64,000 bases of DNA from Oceanimonas smirnovii ATCC BAA-899 (GTDB lineage Bacteria; Pseudomonadota; Gammaproteobacteria; Enterobacterales; Aeromonadaceae): NCBI RefSeq assembly GCF_000381965.1, contig NZ_KB908465.1:41218-105217 (forward strand). The letters are read 5' to 3'. Of this stretch, positions 55,253 through 64,000 are shown in pieces. Position 1 is the first letter of the stretch, and each line of letters opens with the position of its first letter. The notes under the pieces are model-generated. The model saw only the letters and a list, made by a program, of their open reading frames with translations. It had not been told where the DNA came from and searched no databases. The position numbers and the translations under genes are program-made.

Positions 55253-56308
55253 TTACTCCTTGCCCAGATAAGAAGCGCGCACATCCGCCCAATTATCCGC
55301 TTCGGTCACTCTCAGCACCTGCTCCGAAATCGGCGCGCGCAGCGGGCTGCCGTCGGGCAGGGCCAGGGCATACAGCTGCTGGGCAAACACGCCGGGCAAC
55401 ACTGTCAGTTTTTGCTGGCCCAGCTGCAGATTGCGGTATTGCAGCAAAGCGCGGTCATACACAATGGCATCGGTCTCGCCGTTCAGCACCGACTCCATGG
55501 CCGCGGTCAGGTTTGGATAAGTCTGATAACGAATGCGTTCGTCTTCCAGATAACGCTGGCTGGCGGTGTTGTTAATGGTGGCCACCACCTTGCCGGGCAA
55601 GTCACTCACTCCCTGAATACCGGTACGCAGATTATTGACGGTGAGTGACGAGGTAATGGCGGCGGTAAAGCTGGCCACCATGATCATGCCGGCAAACATC
55701 CATATCAGACCCACCAGGCGACCGGCAAAGGTGACCGGTGCCTTGTCGCCATAACCCACGGTTGTCATGGTAACGGCAGCCCACCAGAAGCTGGCCCCAA
55801 TGCCTTCTGCCGCCGAGCCGCCAAACTGCTCGGCATTGCGGCGACGTTCCACCAGCCAGAGCACAAAGCCCACCGCCAGCAGCAGCGCCGCCAGCCCCAG
55901 CACCACACTCAAAAACTGCCAGCTGAGCAATGCCTTCAGGCTGGCAAGCAGGCTCTGCTCCGGCACCAGCGGCACCGCAATGGACAATCCGGTCTGATAA
56001 AAAGGATGACTGAAGTCAAAGCGGGCATCACGGTCGGCGGTCATGGTCAGGGCACCCACGGCCACGTCTACATCACCGGCCTCTACCGCATCCAGCAGTT
56101 TACCAAATGGCATGGGTACCAGCTCATAGTCCTGCTCCATGCCGCCGGCAATGTCTTCCCACAAATCAATGCTAATGCCTTCCCAGCGGCCGTCTTCGGT
56201 TTCCATCACAAAGGGCGGTACCTGAGTTATGCCCACTTTCAATGTTTCCTGCTGGGCCTGTGCCAAGGGGCTGAGTAATAACAAACAAAACAAAAATTTT
56301 CTTAACAT
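55253..56308 (-). CDS. GluR0-like ligand-gated potassium channel
   Basis: 351 residues from ATG 56308. A signal peptide ends in AQAQ (about residue 19). The first half of a periplasmic solute-binding domain follows (about 20-120; LKVGITQVPPFV and FDFSHPFYQTGLSI). Then come helix M1 (about 130-153), a pore helix with the K+ selectivity filter T183-VGYGD-188, and helix M2 (about 198-221). The second half of the binding domain is about 225-351. This S1-M1-P-M2-S2 order is that of prokaryotic ionotropic glutamate receptors such as GluR0. The ligand cannot be deduced. A longer in-frame start (56362) would mask the signal peptide. Convergent with the heme chemoreceptor. Confidence 0.87.
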   Translation of the reverse strand: MLRKFLFCLLLLSPLAQAQQETLKVGITQVPPFVMETEDGRWEGISIDLWEDIAGGMEQDYELVPMPFGKLLDAVEAGDVDVAVGALTMTADRDARFDFSHPFYQTGLSIAVPLVPEQSLLASLKALLSWQFLSVVLGLAALLLAVGFVLWLVERRRNAEQFGGSAAEGIGASFWWAAVTMTTVGYGDKAPVTFAGRLVGLIWMFAGMIMVASFTAAITSSLTVNNLRTGIQGVSDLPGKVVATINNTASQRYLEDERIRYQTYPNLTAAMESVLNGETDAIVYDRALLQYRNLQLGQQKLTVLPGVFAQQLYALALPDGSPLRAPISEQVLRVTEADNWADVRASYLGKE

Positions 56309-56394
56309 AACGTAATCCGGCCTTGCTGTGGCGTGGTTCCTTGTTGATGTGTAAGCAAACATTGTAGAGGCAAACGAAGCCGGGTGCGACCGGG

Positions 56395-57363
56395 CTACCG
56401 CAGGCCGTCTCGTTTAAGTGCTTTGCGTTGCTCGGCGTCTTGTTGATGAATAATACGCTCGTATTCTTCGTCGCTCATATCACGCCAATAGCGCTCGGGC
56501 CGGCCGGTGGCGGCATCATGGGCTTTAGTGGTGGGGTCCAGCTGCCGATAGGGCTCGAGAAACAGCATGTCGGGCAGGGGGCGGGTGACGTCCATATATT
56601 GCTGGATCATGGGCCAGAGGGTGTAGATGTTGTCTTCCCGATAAATGCGTGAGGTTAGATCGCTCAGACCACAGGCGCGGTCATATTGATGATAGCGGTG
56701 CACCAGGTTCATAAAGTAATGGGGAGAGCCCTGATGGTCGGCCAGGGTGCCGAGATAGGCATCAAACTCAACAAAAGGATGACTGTAATATAACTTTCCT
56801 TTACGGTACACAGTGACCATGCCGGTGCGGCGATTAAGTTCAAATATGGGGAATGCGTTGAGCTTTATATTTAATCGGGGAAGGACTTCGCCGATAATAT
56901 AAGCAGGGAGTGCGCAAGTAAATGCTATTAAAATAAAAGTTATGGTAACTTGAAATGTTTTGATGGACAGAGTGTTATACTTGTCAACATTAGGAAGCAT
57001 ATTTAAAGAATATATTGTGGTTTCTACTAAGAACATAACAATTATTATTGGTCCAATACCCCAGCGAGCAAACTTTTCCAGAAAAATAATCAGCCTGAAC
57101 CAGAAGGGCGGCTGTACGGTACTGATCCGCTCATGAGTACAGAAATTATCCAGCATGGATGAGGCAGGCTCTTGCTCCTGAGCCCTGATCTCGGACGGCT
57201 TCCAGCGCAGCGCCAGATCGGTCTGTAACACCTCCTTGTTGTTGTATTGAAGCTTGCGGCCTGCACGCAAGCCCATCTGGGCCCAGAAGCCGCTGTTACC
57301 GGCCGGTGGCGGGGGCAGGTCGGGAATATTATCGGAACGATAGGCGGTGTCTGAGTAATACAT
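56395..57363 (-). CDS. Putative immunity protein of the T6SS effector
   Basis: 322 residues. The N-terminal part is polar, then two hydrophobic helices (about 90-118 and 135-162) are followed by a long soluble domain (YHQYDRACGLSDLTSR, MSDEEYERIIHQQ). No domain recognised with confidence. It lies 35 bp downstream of the VasX-like effector gene, the position held by the membrane immunity protein TsiV2 after vasX in Vibrio cholerae. A membrane location fits protection against a pore-forming toxin. The 56881-57000 stretch is only about 33-37% GC by hand count, well below its surroundings. The role is inferred from context. Confidence 0.6.
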   Translation of the reverse strand: MYYSDTAYRSDNIPDLPPPPAGNSGFWAQMGLRAGRKLQYNNKEVLQTDLALRWKPSEIRAQEQEPASSMLDNFCTHERISTVQPPFWFRLIIFLEKFARWGIGPIIIVMFLVETTIYSLNMLPNVDKYNTLSIKTFQVTITFILIAFTCALPAYIIGEVLPRLNIKLNAFPIFELNRRTGMVTVYRKGKLYYSHPFVEFDAYLGTLADHQGSPHYFMNLVHRYHQYDRACGLSDLTSRIYREDNIYTLWPMIQQYMDVTRPLPDMLFLEPYRQLDPTTKAHDAATGRPERYWRDMSDEEYERIIHQQDAEQRKALKRDGLR

Positions 57364-57398
57364 GGTGTTGCTACCTTAATAAATAAGTTGGTTATTAA

Positions 57399-60300
57399 TT
57401 AGCTGTGTATTTTATGCTGCTTGAACTGAGAGAGACTGTCGTCTGTGCCATGGTTAATCTCGTCTGCCCAGTAAGGGGTTGGCTCTGTTGGTGTTTTAAA
57501 CACCGGCTTGCTGAAGTCTTCAGGTTTATTTTTTGCTACTTCATGCAAGAGAGGCCGGGGCCAGACAAACTCACGATTACTTTTATCAGCCTGCAGGCTT
57601 ACAGTGTCTGGTAACAGTCTAAGTTGGGCACGTACTGCGAGGTAATGAGTTCGTCTGGTCACAGCGCCATAATAAGATTGTTGCTGCTCTTTATGCTGCT
57701 TGCGACTGGTACGATAAAAAAACATTCTCCCTCCCGAGTGCTCTACAATGAATCCATTCTTCAGGTTGGGAGACTCCAGATTAAGCAGGGAGCTGGTGAT
57801 TTCTGAGTTGCCATTGTTGAAGTTAGCGTAGTGGGTGCATTTTTTAATGGCTTCTCGTGCATATATTTTCACTGTGTCGATCCCTTCCAGGCCGAAAGGC
57901 AGGTTATATTCAACACTCACACAAGTATCCAGTCTTTTGTTATTGACAATCTTTTTATCCTTTGGCGTTAACCCCTGCAGTTGGTCGGTGGGGATCACGC
58001 GAATTCTCAGGTTTATCAGCAGGCCTGCAAGGTGGGCGTATGCCTGCTCGGGCTCATTGTGTAGCCAGTCATAGGCTTCGCCGTCCTCTTTAGGGTCGGT
58101 ACCAAACACACCGTGCTTCAGCAGTTGCTCTATTTCTGCATCTTCGGTAAAGATAAGGGCAATGCCTCCGGCTACAGCAAGGGCAATGCCGGCGGTGAGC
58201 CAGGCGATGGGCCCCAGCCCAAGCAAGGTAGCGTTGGCGGCAATCAGGCTGCTGGTGGTCATCATGGTAGTGCCGGCGGCCAGCACGCCATAGGCAATGG
58301 CGGCGTCATGATCATTTCTGCGTAATGCATAATAAACATCCCATGCTGCGAGTGCGGTTGTTAGTGCACCGGCACTCACGGCGGCGAAATTTAACCGGCT
58401 CATGGTGGCTTTCATCCACTTCCGCTTGGGGTCAAACAGATCCACGGTTTTGGTATAGTCCTTCGTGTCTTTAGCAAAATACTTAGTAATAAAATTTTCC
58501 TGAATGCTAGAAAATTCATAAAGCTTAGCTAGAGCAACACTTAAATCAATGGTAGCGCTACCTATGCCTGCTACTGTTCTTGCTGCTCCCTTCTCATAAG
58601 CAGTTTTACTGAAATTTCTACGTTCCAGATCAAAGTTAATAAACTCAATAATTGGAATGACTAATGGCAACTTAAGTCGTTTTCCTGCTTCTGCCATTTT
58701 CTCCATGCGTACGATAAGGCGGACCAGTTTCGAGTTCTGCTTGTTATCTTCCAGTATGCCCAGCTTTACAAGAGAATAGGTTTTTTCAACTGGCTTATTT
58801 AAACGCTTTTTATTGGTGCTGTAGGGGGCTTCTGCTACTCCAGCGGGGATCACATCCCCATAACTGCTTTTGAAGTGATGATATTTTACTCTGGGAGTAT
58901 CGGCAGTGGGCGCTGTGCCGGAGGTTTTTTTCACACTTGTGTCAGCAGGAGCATCGGTCTGAAGTTCTGCACCAGTCACAATATATCGGTTACTGTATTG
59001 CTTGCTTACCGCCTCAAAATTAAAAATCTTGAACTGCTCACCTACAGAACGGTTGATGAGATCACTAATACCATCGTTGATTGCGTGCAGTTTTTTTATT
59101 TCAAGGTTTTCACTTAAGGATGCCGCTTCTTGAGTGAGTGCAAGGGCACTGGCGCTTAAGTTGGAGATTAGACCATCAAAGTAATGTATCAGCCGGCGTG
59201 CGTTGGGGAATTGGCTGGATTCAACCTTACCGTTTTCCAACATTATGCCTAACTCGCTGTCGTCTGTTTTCAGCAGATTTTCCAGCATAAGCTTCAATTC
59301 AAGGCACTGAAGCTTGTCAGGATCAGGTAGCTTGTTGTTCGGTGCCCAGTCGCGAATACACGCTGGGGTAAGCTCTGTGATCAAACTTCCAGCATCAGGC
59401 TGGCTCTGCATGGACTCTGTCACAACGAACAGGCTGCTATAAAGTGGGTGTTTTGCATCTTTACTTAAGATGCTGGTCACATAGTTTTGCGCCTCGGCAG
59501 TGACCTCACTGTTTTTATCATGTGAGAGGTAGTCTATTTTCTTGCTCTCGATAAGTAATGCTGATGCTGTTTTTCCTACCAAAAGGTGTAGGCCCGCTTT
59601 ATCCGGGCCGGTGAGGCCTGAAAAGTCTTTTAATGTGTTCGAGGTGGAGGTTTTCTGCAGTAAGGCTAATAATGATTTTTTTACTTTTTCAATGTGAGAG
59701 TGAATGTTGATTCTTTCAATTTCACGAATGGCTCGTTTGAATTTTCCGCCCAGGTAGCCATCAACGCAGGATGCAGCTTTGTAGAAGGGGTTTTCACTGC
59801 CGGCCAGTTGCTCCGGCATAATCACTTGCTGAATAAGAGTGGCATGTTTTCCATGTTTTTGACTGTTGGTCAGTTGCAATATCAACTTAAGGTAATGATA
59901 AAGATCATTCAGCTGTTGTACTGCATGCCGTATGCTGAAAACCGGATCCTGAAGAATCAAGGTAACAATTTTTCGCTCGCAGGGAGAAGCAATTAAATCC
60001 TTTGCGGCAAGATCTTTTGTAAAAGTGCCTTCGTCAGTTTTTGACTTGGTGCTCTGTGGAAGCAGCTCTTTTTCAAGGGCGTATTCTCTCAATGCGTCAT
60101 GGCGGGCATTGCTATCCAGGCCCAGTTTGCTGAAGTCTTCATGTTGGCCAAACTCTTGTATGCTGGCACTGCCACCGGCCTCAAGATTGTTGCGCTCTTT
60201 GGTAGCCGCCTCCCTCAGTTCGGAGAGATAGGAACCACTCAAATCGCGGGCAAAGTAGAGGGGATCGGCCAGGTTTAATTCGCGAAGCGGCTCACGTTCG

Positions 60301-61094
60301 CGCAGCGGGAATAAGTGGGTGAGGGAGCGCATATTGCCCATTCGCTGAGAGAATGCCGGTTGCCATTTGCTTAGTTCAGCCACCGGCTCCAGGCGTTCGG
60401 CCGCCTTGCCCGCGTTATTTTCAAAATGAGCCAGATATGCCGCACTCCACTGCACTTCAGAGAATGCCACCAGCAGTTCACTGGCACTCCCCTTGCCGGT
60501 ATCGGCTTTTGCAGGCAGCCAGACTTCTTCCAGCGCTTTACCACTGGCAGAACGGCGGCTTTCGGTAAAACCATCGCTGTTGCGAAAAGCGCTCAGGTCA
60601 ACATCTGTAAACTCATAACCGTTTTCGCCGGTGTCTACCCGAATCTCTCGCCAGGCTTTACCCTGATAAAACAGATAAAGATAACCACTGCGGCAGGCAC
60701 CAATGGCGTTATCCGCTTCGGCCTGACGATAGCAGGGCAGCCATGTCAGAGGAACAATGGGCACCACCAGGTTGTGCTGCGCTTGTTCGATGGGGCCAAG
60801 TTCACTGCCACGCAACCGCTGAAACAGCGGCAAGCTCAGGGAGCCACCGCCGGCCTCTATGCCAAGGGCAATATCATAAGTTCGATGGGGTTTGTATTCC
60901 CATGAGTAAATAACGCTGTCATCCAGGGTGCGCTTTTCCAGCGTGGCCTCTAGGTCGGTCAGGCGTTTGTCGGTGCCGGCCTCAAAAATCTGAAAGTGTT
61001 GCCCGGCGGGGTGGTTAAGGCCAGCCAGCTGAATATGCAGTTTGGGTTTTTCGCAGGCGGCGCCATTGTCCATTGAACGTGCTTTAGTATTCAT
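57399..61094 (-). CDS. VasX-like type VI secretion effector, probably pore-forming
   Basis: 1231 residues. The N-terminal region (about 20-300) has the VasX N-terminal pattern: VVPIVPLTWLPCYRQ, then CRSGYLYLFYQGKAWREI. A long helical middle follows, then a hydrophobic block at about 900-990 (AAVSAGALTTALAAWDVYYAL, ASLIAANATLLGLGPIAWL and AGIALAVAGGIALIF). Such C-terminal helices insert into membranes in VasX-type toxins. The gene follows vgrG and a DUF4123 adaptor and precedes a membrane protein, the order of the V. cholerae vgrG2-vasW-vasX-tsiV2 cluster. The middle is AT-rich (about 35% GC at 58501-58560). ATG 61094 is preferred over TTG 61100; it overlaps the adaptor by 11 bp. Confidence 0.75.
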   Translation of the reverse strand: MNTKARSMDNGAACEKPKLHIQLAGLNHPAGQHFQIFEAGTDKRLTDLEATLEKRTLDDSVIYSWEYKPHRTYDIALGIEAGGGSLSLPLFQRLRGSELGPIEQAQHNLVVPIVPLTWLPCYRQAEADNAIGACRSGYLYLFYQGKAWREIRVDTGENGYEFTDVDLSAFRNSDGFTESRRSASGKALEEVWLPAKADTGKGSASELLVAFSEVQWSAAYLAHFENNAGKAAERLEPVAELSKWQPAFSQRMGNMRSLTHLFPLREREPLRELNLADPLYFARDLSGSYLSELREAATKERNNLEAGGSASIQEFGQHEDFSKLGLDSNARHDALREYALEKELLPQSTKSKTDEGTFTKDLAAKDLIASPCERKIVTLILQDPVFSIRHAVQQLNDLYHYLKLILQLTNSQKHGKHATLIQQVIMPEQLAGSENPFYKAASCVDGYLGGKFKRAIREIERINIHSHIEKVKKSLLALLQKTSTSNTLKDFSGLTGPDKAGLHLLVGKTASALLIESKKIDYLSHDKNSEVTAEAQNYVTSILSKDAKHPLYSSLFVVTESMQSQPDAGSLITELTPACIRDWAPNNKLPDPDKLQCLELKLMLENLLKTDDSELGIMLENGKVESSQFPNARRLIHYFDGLISNLSASALALTQEAASLSENLEIKKLHAINDGISDLINRSVGEQFKIFNFEAVSKQYSNRYIVTGAELQTDAPADTSVKKTSGTAPTADTPRVKYHHFKSSYGDVIPAGVAEAPYSTNKKRLNKPVEKTYSLVKLGILEDNKQNSKLVRLIVRMEKMAEAGKRLKLPLVIPIIEFINFDLERRNFSKTAYEKGAARTVAGIGSATIDLSVALAKLYEFSSIQENFITKYFAKDTKDYTKTVDLFDPKRKWMKATMSRLNFAAVSAGALTTALAAWDVYYALRRNDHDAAIAYGVLAAGTTMMTTSSLIAANATLLGLGPIAWLTAGIALAVAGGIALIFTEDAEIEQLLKHGVFGTDPKEDGEAYDWLHNEPEQAYAHLAGLLINLRIRVIPTDQLQGLTPKDKKIVNNKRLDTCVSVEYNLPFGLEGIDTVKIYAREAIKKCTHYANFNNGNSEITSSLLNLESPNLKNGFIVEHSGGRMFFYRTSRKQHKEQQQSYYGAVTRRTHYLAVRAQLRLLPDTVSLQADKSNREFVWPRPLLHEVAKNKPEDFSKPVFKTPTEPTPYWADEINHGTDDSLSQFKQHKIHS

Positions 61095-61938
61095 GCTCAA
61101 ACTCTTTTTCTTGCGTCATCAGCCAATGCTTCAGGCTGGTCAGTTTATTTTGTTCGTCGCCGTTAAGCTTCAGCCCGGCCTGGCTTGCTTGCTGCAGCGG
61201 CGCTTGCAGAGTGCTTCGCCGGCACAGGGCGAGGTAGTCAAGCAGGCCGGTTTCGCTATAAATGTTGTGTGCTTCGGCATGCTGAATGTGGGCATGCTGC
61301 TGTTGCCACCAGTGTAAAGGCTGAGGTGGCAGTTGCTGCTCATGAATAAAGCGGGTCAACAGCTTATCCAGCTGGCAGCGTTCAAGTGCCTGCTGCATGG
61401 AAGGCAACAACTGCTCGGTGCAAGCCGCGGTGTGGTCAGGTGTCTGGCGCGTGTGCCAGCCGGGGGCTTCATCCTGCCAGAAAGGAGTGCTGAACCAATA
61501 TACGCGGTCAAAGTCGCCCATCCAGCTGGCAAAGTCGGCATCACTGCAGTAGCGAAACAGGTAGTCGCTGATGACGGGGGCGTAATAGCGCAATAGGCCT
61601 TTTCGGCCGCCGTTATATTGCACTTGCAGACGAGTGAATAATTGCTCTTGTGCGCGGTGTTCGGTAATGGGGCCGGCCAACAGACAAAAGTGCCAGCCAC
61701 CCGCCTGTGCCGCCTGCCATAGTTGTTCAACATGAGTGTTGTCTGGCAGCAGAGTCAGGTGTGGCCCCTGATGCGCTACTGCTTCAAGCTCGCTGTTGAG
61801 CATTAACGGCCAGGTTTCGCAGTGAGGCAGCAGTCGATAAATATCTGCCAAAAACGACGCTTTATTTTCTGCCAGCAAGAAAAGTCGATGCTCAATGTGA
61901 TGATGCTGACGAAGCAGCGTGTCTATTGTCTGCTGCAT
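61084..61938 (-). CDS. DUF4123 T6SS effector chaperone/adaptor
   Basis: 284 residues from ATG 61938, which has AGGGTGGA upstream. The first half has the DUF4123 pattern (LMLNSELEAVAHQGPHLTLL; HFCLLAGPITEHRAQEQLFTRLQVQ; LLRYYAPVISDYLF). DUF4123 proteins bind a specific effector and load it onto the VgrG spike. It starts two bases before the end of vgrG and overlaps the effector gene by 11 bp, so the three are coupled. Equivalent to VasW (VCA0019) by position. Confidence 0.82.
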   Translation of the reverse strand: MQQTIDTLLRQHHHIEHRLFLLAENKASFLADIYRLLPHCETWPLMLNSELEAVAHQGPHLTLLPDNTHVEQLWQAAQAGGWHFCLLAGPITEHRAQEQLFTRLQVQYNGGRKGLLRYYAPVISDYLFRYCSDADFASWMGDFDRVYWFSTPFWQDEAPGWHTRQTPDHTAACTEQLLPSMQQALERCQLDKLLTRFIHEQQLPPQPLHWWQQQHAHIQHAEAHNIYSETGLLDYLALCRRSTLQAPLQQASQAGLKLNGDEQNKLTSLKHWLMTQEKEFEHEY

Positions 61939-61939
61939 A

Positions 61940-64000
61940 TCAATTTCCACCCTGATATTTTCCGCAAGGGCAGTCTGTGAGAGGGCAGGTCCCGTCGGTC
62001 TGCTCCTGGCAAAGCTGTACCATGGGCAGGTTCAGGGCGCTGGCTTCGTGCATTTTAAGCCCCAGCAGTTTTTGCAGAGGTCTGGCAGGGGGAGTTTGCT
62101 CGGCTCCACCTGGCAAGAGAGCAGACTTCACCGCAGCTCCTGCTCCTTGTCCCGGGCTGCCACCGGAATTCATCTTGATGCTGGGGCCGAGCAGGGTAAT
62201 GCCGGACGGATCCAGTTTGATCATGCTGCCGCCGGCCTTGAGGGTGAGCTCGGCACCGGCGTCCAGCACTACCTTGTGGCCGGAGGAGAGGTGTATCTCT
62301 CTGCCGGCTTTCAGCAATTCCTGGCTGCCCAGCTCGGTGTGGCGGCTGCCGCCCACCTGCTCGTGGCGGTCGCCGTCGGTACGGCTGTGGTGAGTACCGT
62401 TCACCGTGTGGTGGTGGTCGCCCCGCGTGCGGCCGTAGTGAGTGCCGTGGGTGTCGGTGTGCCGGTCGTTGAGCACCTCGGTCTTTTTGTTGTGGTCGAT
62501 GAGCTGGTCGTAGTCCTTGGCCGCATGCAGGTAAATTTGCTCCTGGCCGGCCTTGTCTTCAAAGCGCAGCTCGTTGGCGTTGGCGCTGCCGGGGCTGGAG
62601 GCGGTTTTAAAGGTGGAGCGGGTTTTGTGCTCGGGCAGCGCATAGGGCACCCGGTTGGCCCCGTTATACAAACAGCCGGTAATAATGGGCCGGTCCGGGT
62701 CACCGTCGATAAAGCTCACCAGCACTTCCATGCCCACTCGGGGCAGCATGAACTGGCCATAGCCGTTGCCGGCCCAGCCCTGACTGACCCGCAGCCAGGT
62801 GCTGGTGTTTTCATCACCCCGGCCCTGGCGGTCCCAGTAGAACTGCACTTTGACCCGGCCGTATTCATCACAGTAAATCTCTTCGCCTTGCGGGCCGGTG
62901 ACCATGGCGCTTTGCTGGCCGGGCACCCGGGGTTTGGGTGGGCACGGGGGCCGATACACACTGGCTTCGGGCAGGGCGGTAAACTCACAGTGAAATTCAC
63001 TCTGGCCGTCGGTCAGCTCGCCCAGCACCTGGGGTTGTTTGCCGTGGTAACGGAGTTGAGTAATCAGCCACAGCTGGTTGTGCTCGGGGTTGGGGTGGTC
63101 TTCCAGCGGCTGGTAGTGGCCGGCCATCAGTTGCGGGCTGTCGCTTTCGCCGGTCACTGTGATGTGGTTATGGCGGTGACGAGCCAGGCTCAGGTCGGTG
63201 AGTTGCTGGCCCCGGGCCTGGCTGAGAAAGGTGCCGGGCCAGCGGTAGTCTTCCAGCGGTTGCTCGTCGGCGTGGTCGGGCCCGGGCAGGTGCTGGCTGT
63301 GGGGCTGCAGTGGCAGCGCCGGACGGGTGAAGTCGTAGTCCCGCAGGCTGACCTTGCCGGTGCGCACCCCGGGGCCGGCGGTGAGGCGGGTAATGGCATG
63401 GGTGCGGTGTGCCATGCCGGTGTCGGCCTTGAACGGCAACGCCGGCAGCAGGTCCAGGCCTTCGGGGCCGTCGGCCAGCACCAGCAGGGTGTCTTCGGCC
63501 CGGTGCACAAAGTGGTAGTGAATGCCTTCTTCGGCCAGCAGGCGCTCAATAAAGGCCAGCTCGGTTTCGTTATATTGCACGCAGTAGTCACGGGGGGCGT
63601 AGTTGCGGTTCAGCCGCCATTCCCGGGTGTCGGCGCTGAGGCCGGCCTCGGTAAGCAGGCGCTCAACAATGTCGGGCACGGTCTGGCCCTGAAAGATGCG
63701 CACGCCCCGGCGCAGGTCAAGCAGCGCCAGCGGCGGCACCAGGGTGAGCCGGTAGCGCACATGGCGGGGGCTGCGGTCGAGCTCGGTGAGGTCAAACACC
63801 AGGCCGTGCACATAGCGCCGGGTACCTTTTGGGCTGTGCAGTTCCAGGGTGGCCGGTTGCTGCAGCAGGGTGGTCAGGGGCGGCAGCGGCGAACGGCACA
63901 CCAGGGTGACCGAGAGCGAAAAGCAGCGGCTGAGGGCCTCTTTGCCGTGCCAGTCATACACCGGCTGCGGCCCCAGCTCTCCCAGCTGCAGCCGGGCCTG
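61940..64000 (-). CDS. vgrG: Type VI secretion spike protein VgrG (N-terminus beyond window)
   Basis: At least 686 residues, running off the right edge. Seen are the gp27-like part (FHFRYR-type barrel replaced here by HVRYRLTLVPPLALLDLRRG; RDYCVQYNETELAFIERLL) and the gp5-like OB fold (EIYCDEYGRVKVQFYWDR, TWLRVSQGWAGNGYG, PRVGMEVLVSFIDGDPDRPIITG). A HTDTHG/THYGRTRGDHHHTV needle and a beta-helical DUF2345-like region follow (LSSGHKVVLDAGAELTLKAGG). The last 30 residues carry four cysteines in C-x7-C-x4-C-x-C (QLC, TCP, DCPCG), unusual for VgrG. The gene leads the adaptor-effector-immunity cassette. Confidence 0.93.
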   Translation of the reverse strand, partial: QARLQLGELGPQPVYDWHGKEALSRCFSLSVTLVCRSPLPPLTTLLQQPATLELHSPKGTRRYVHGLVFDLTELDRSPRHVRYRLTLVPPLALLDLRRGVRIFQGQTVPDIVERLLTEAGLSADTREWRLNRNYAPRDYCVQYNETELAFIERLLAEEGIHYHFVHRAEDTLLVLADGPEGLDLLPALPFKADTGMAHRTHAITRLTAGPGVRTGKVSLRDYDFTRPALPLQPHSQHLPGPDHADEQPLEDYRWPGTFLSQARGQQLTDLSLARHRHNHITVTGESDSPQLMAGHYQPLEDHPNPEHNQLWLITQLRYHGKQPQVLGELTDGQSEFHCEFTALPEASVYRPPCPPKPRVPGQQSAMVTGPQGEEIYCDEYGRVKVQFYWDRQGRGDENTSTWLRVSQGWAGNGYGQFMLPRVGMEVLVSFIDGDPDRPIITGCLYNGANRVPYALPEHKTRSTFKTASSPGSANANELRFEDKAGQEQIYLHAAKDYDQLIDHNKKTEVLNDRHTDTHGTHYGRTRGDHHHTVNGTHHSRTDGDRHEQVGGSRHTELGSQELLKAGREIHLSSGHKVVLDAGAELTLKAGGSMIKLDPSGITLLGPSIKMNSGGSPGQGAGAAVKSALLPGGAEQTPPARPLQKLLGLKMHEASALNLPMVQLCQEQTDGTCPLTDCPCGKYQGGN

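Overview
The window reads as chromosomal DNA of a gammaproteobacterium, moderately GC-rich in its core genes. The gene orders are classic for that class: hinT-lpoB-thiK-nagZ, lolCDE, comEC-msbA-lpxK-ycaR-kdsB, and gltA divergent from sdhCDAB-sucABCD. The small YqhA, DUF2062 and DUF3422 proteins and several marine-type accessory genes would fit an Aeromonadales-like genus such as Oceanimonas, Oceanisphaera or Zobellella. That placement is inference from gene content, not a database match.

Layout. 1-5.9 kb: the start of cobT (cut by the left edge), a YdjM-like membrane hydrolase, a 1034-residue bifunctional penicillin-binding protein, a periplasmic MsrA-like protein that lacks the catalytic cysteine, and mobB. 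6-14 kb: the tamAB translocation/assembly module, a Wzy/PglL-type glycan polymerase/ligase, a lipoprotein, and a tRNA-Pro(GGG) with a textbook promoter and terminator. 14-19.6 kb: hinT-lpoB-thiK-nagZ (cell-wall synthesis activation and recycling plus thiamine salvage), then ndh-cobO-yqhA. 19.6-26.6 kb: small accessory genes, including a two-TM protein, a variant HIT protein, a LysR/VOC divergent pair, an FMN reductase, a three-gene cluster of tiny membrane proteins around a K+ channel, a DUF3422 protein and a FAD oxidoreductase. 26.6-41 kb: mfd-PilZ, lolCDE, a tandem DUF2062 pair, comEC and the lipid A/Kdo genes. 41-53 kb: fbp, gltA and the TCA operon sdhCDAB-sucABCD.

53-64 kb is the most distinctive part. 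It starts with a chemoreceptor whose periplasmic domain has a c-type heme motif, preceded by a perfect FNR-type palindrome. Convergent to it is a GluR0-like protein, with a solute-binding domain split by a K+-channel pore. The right end is a type VI secretion cassette, transcribed leftward: vgrG (cut by the right edge), a DUF4123 adaptor, a 1231-residue VasX-like pore-forming effector and a membrane protein that is probably its immunity partner. Parts of the effector and immunity genes are clearly AT-richer than their surroundings, suggesting exchange of the toxin-immunity module.

Small structures include three copies of a double-hairpin palindromic repeat (after tamB, between DUF3422 and the FAD oxidoreductase genes, and after sucD), several rho-independent terminators, and hairpins inside the sdh-suc operon. 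No CRISPR array, insertion sequence, prophage or rRNA gene was seen. No complete new defence or metabolic system stands out. The best candidates for undescribed biology are the serine-for-cysteine MsrA-like protein, the DUF6868/K+-channel/59-residue cluster, the heme chemoreceptor next to the GluR0-like channel, and the T6SS effector cassette.
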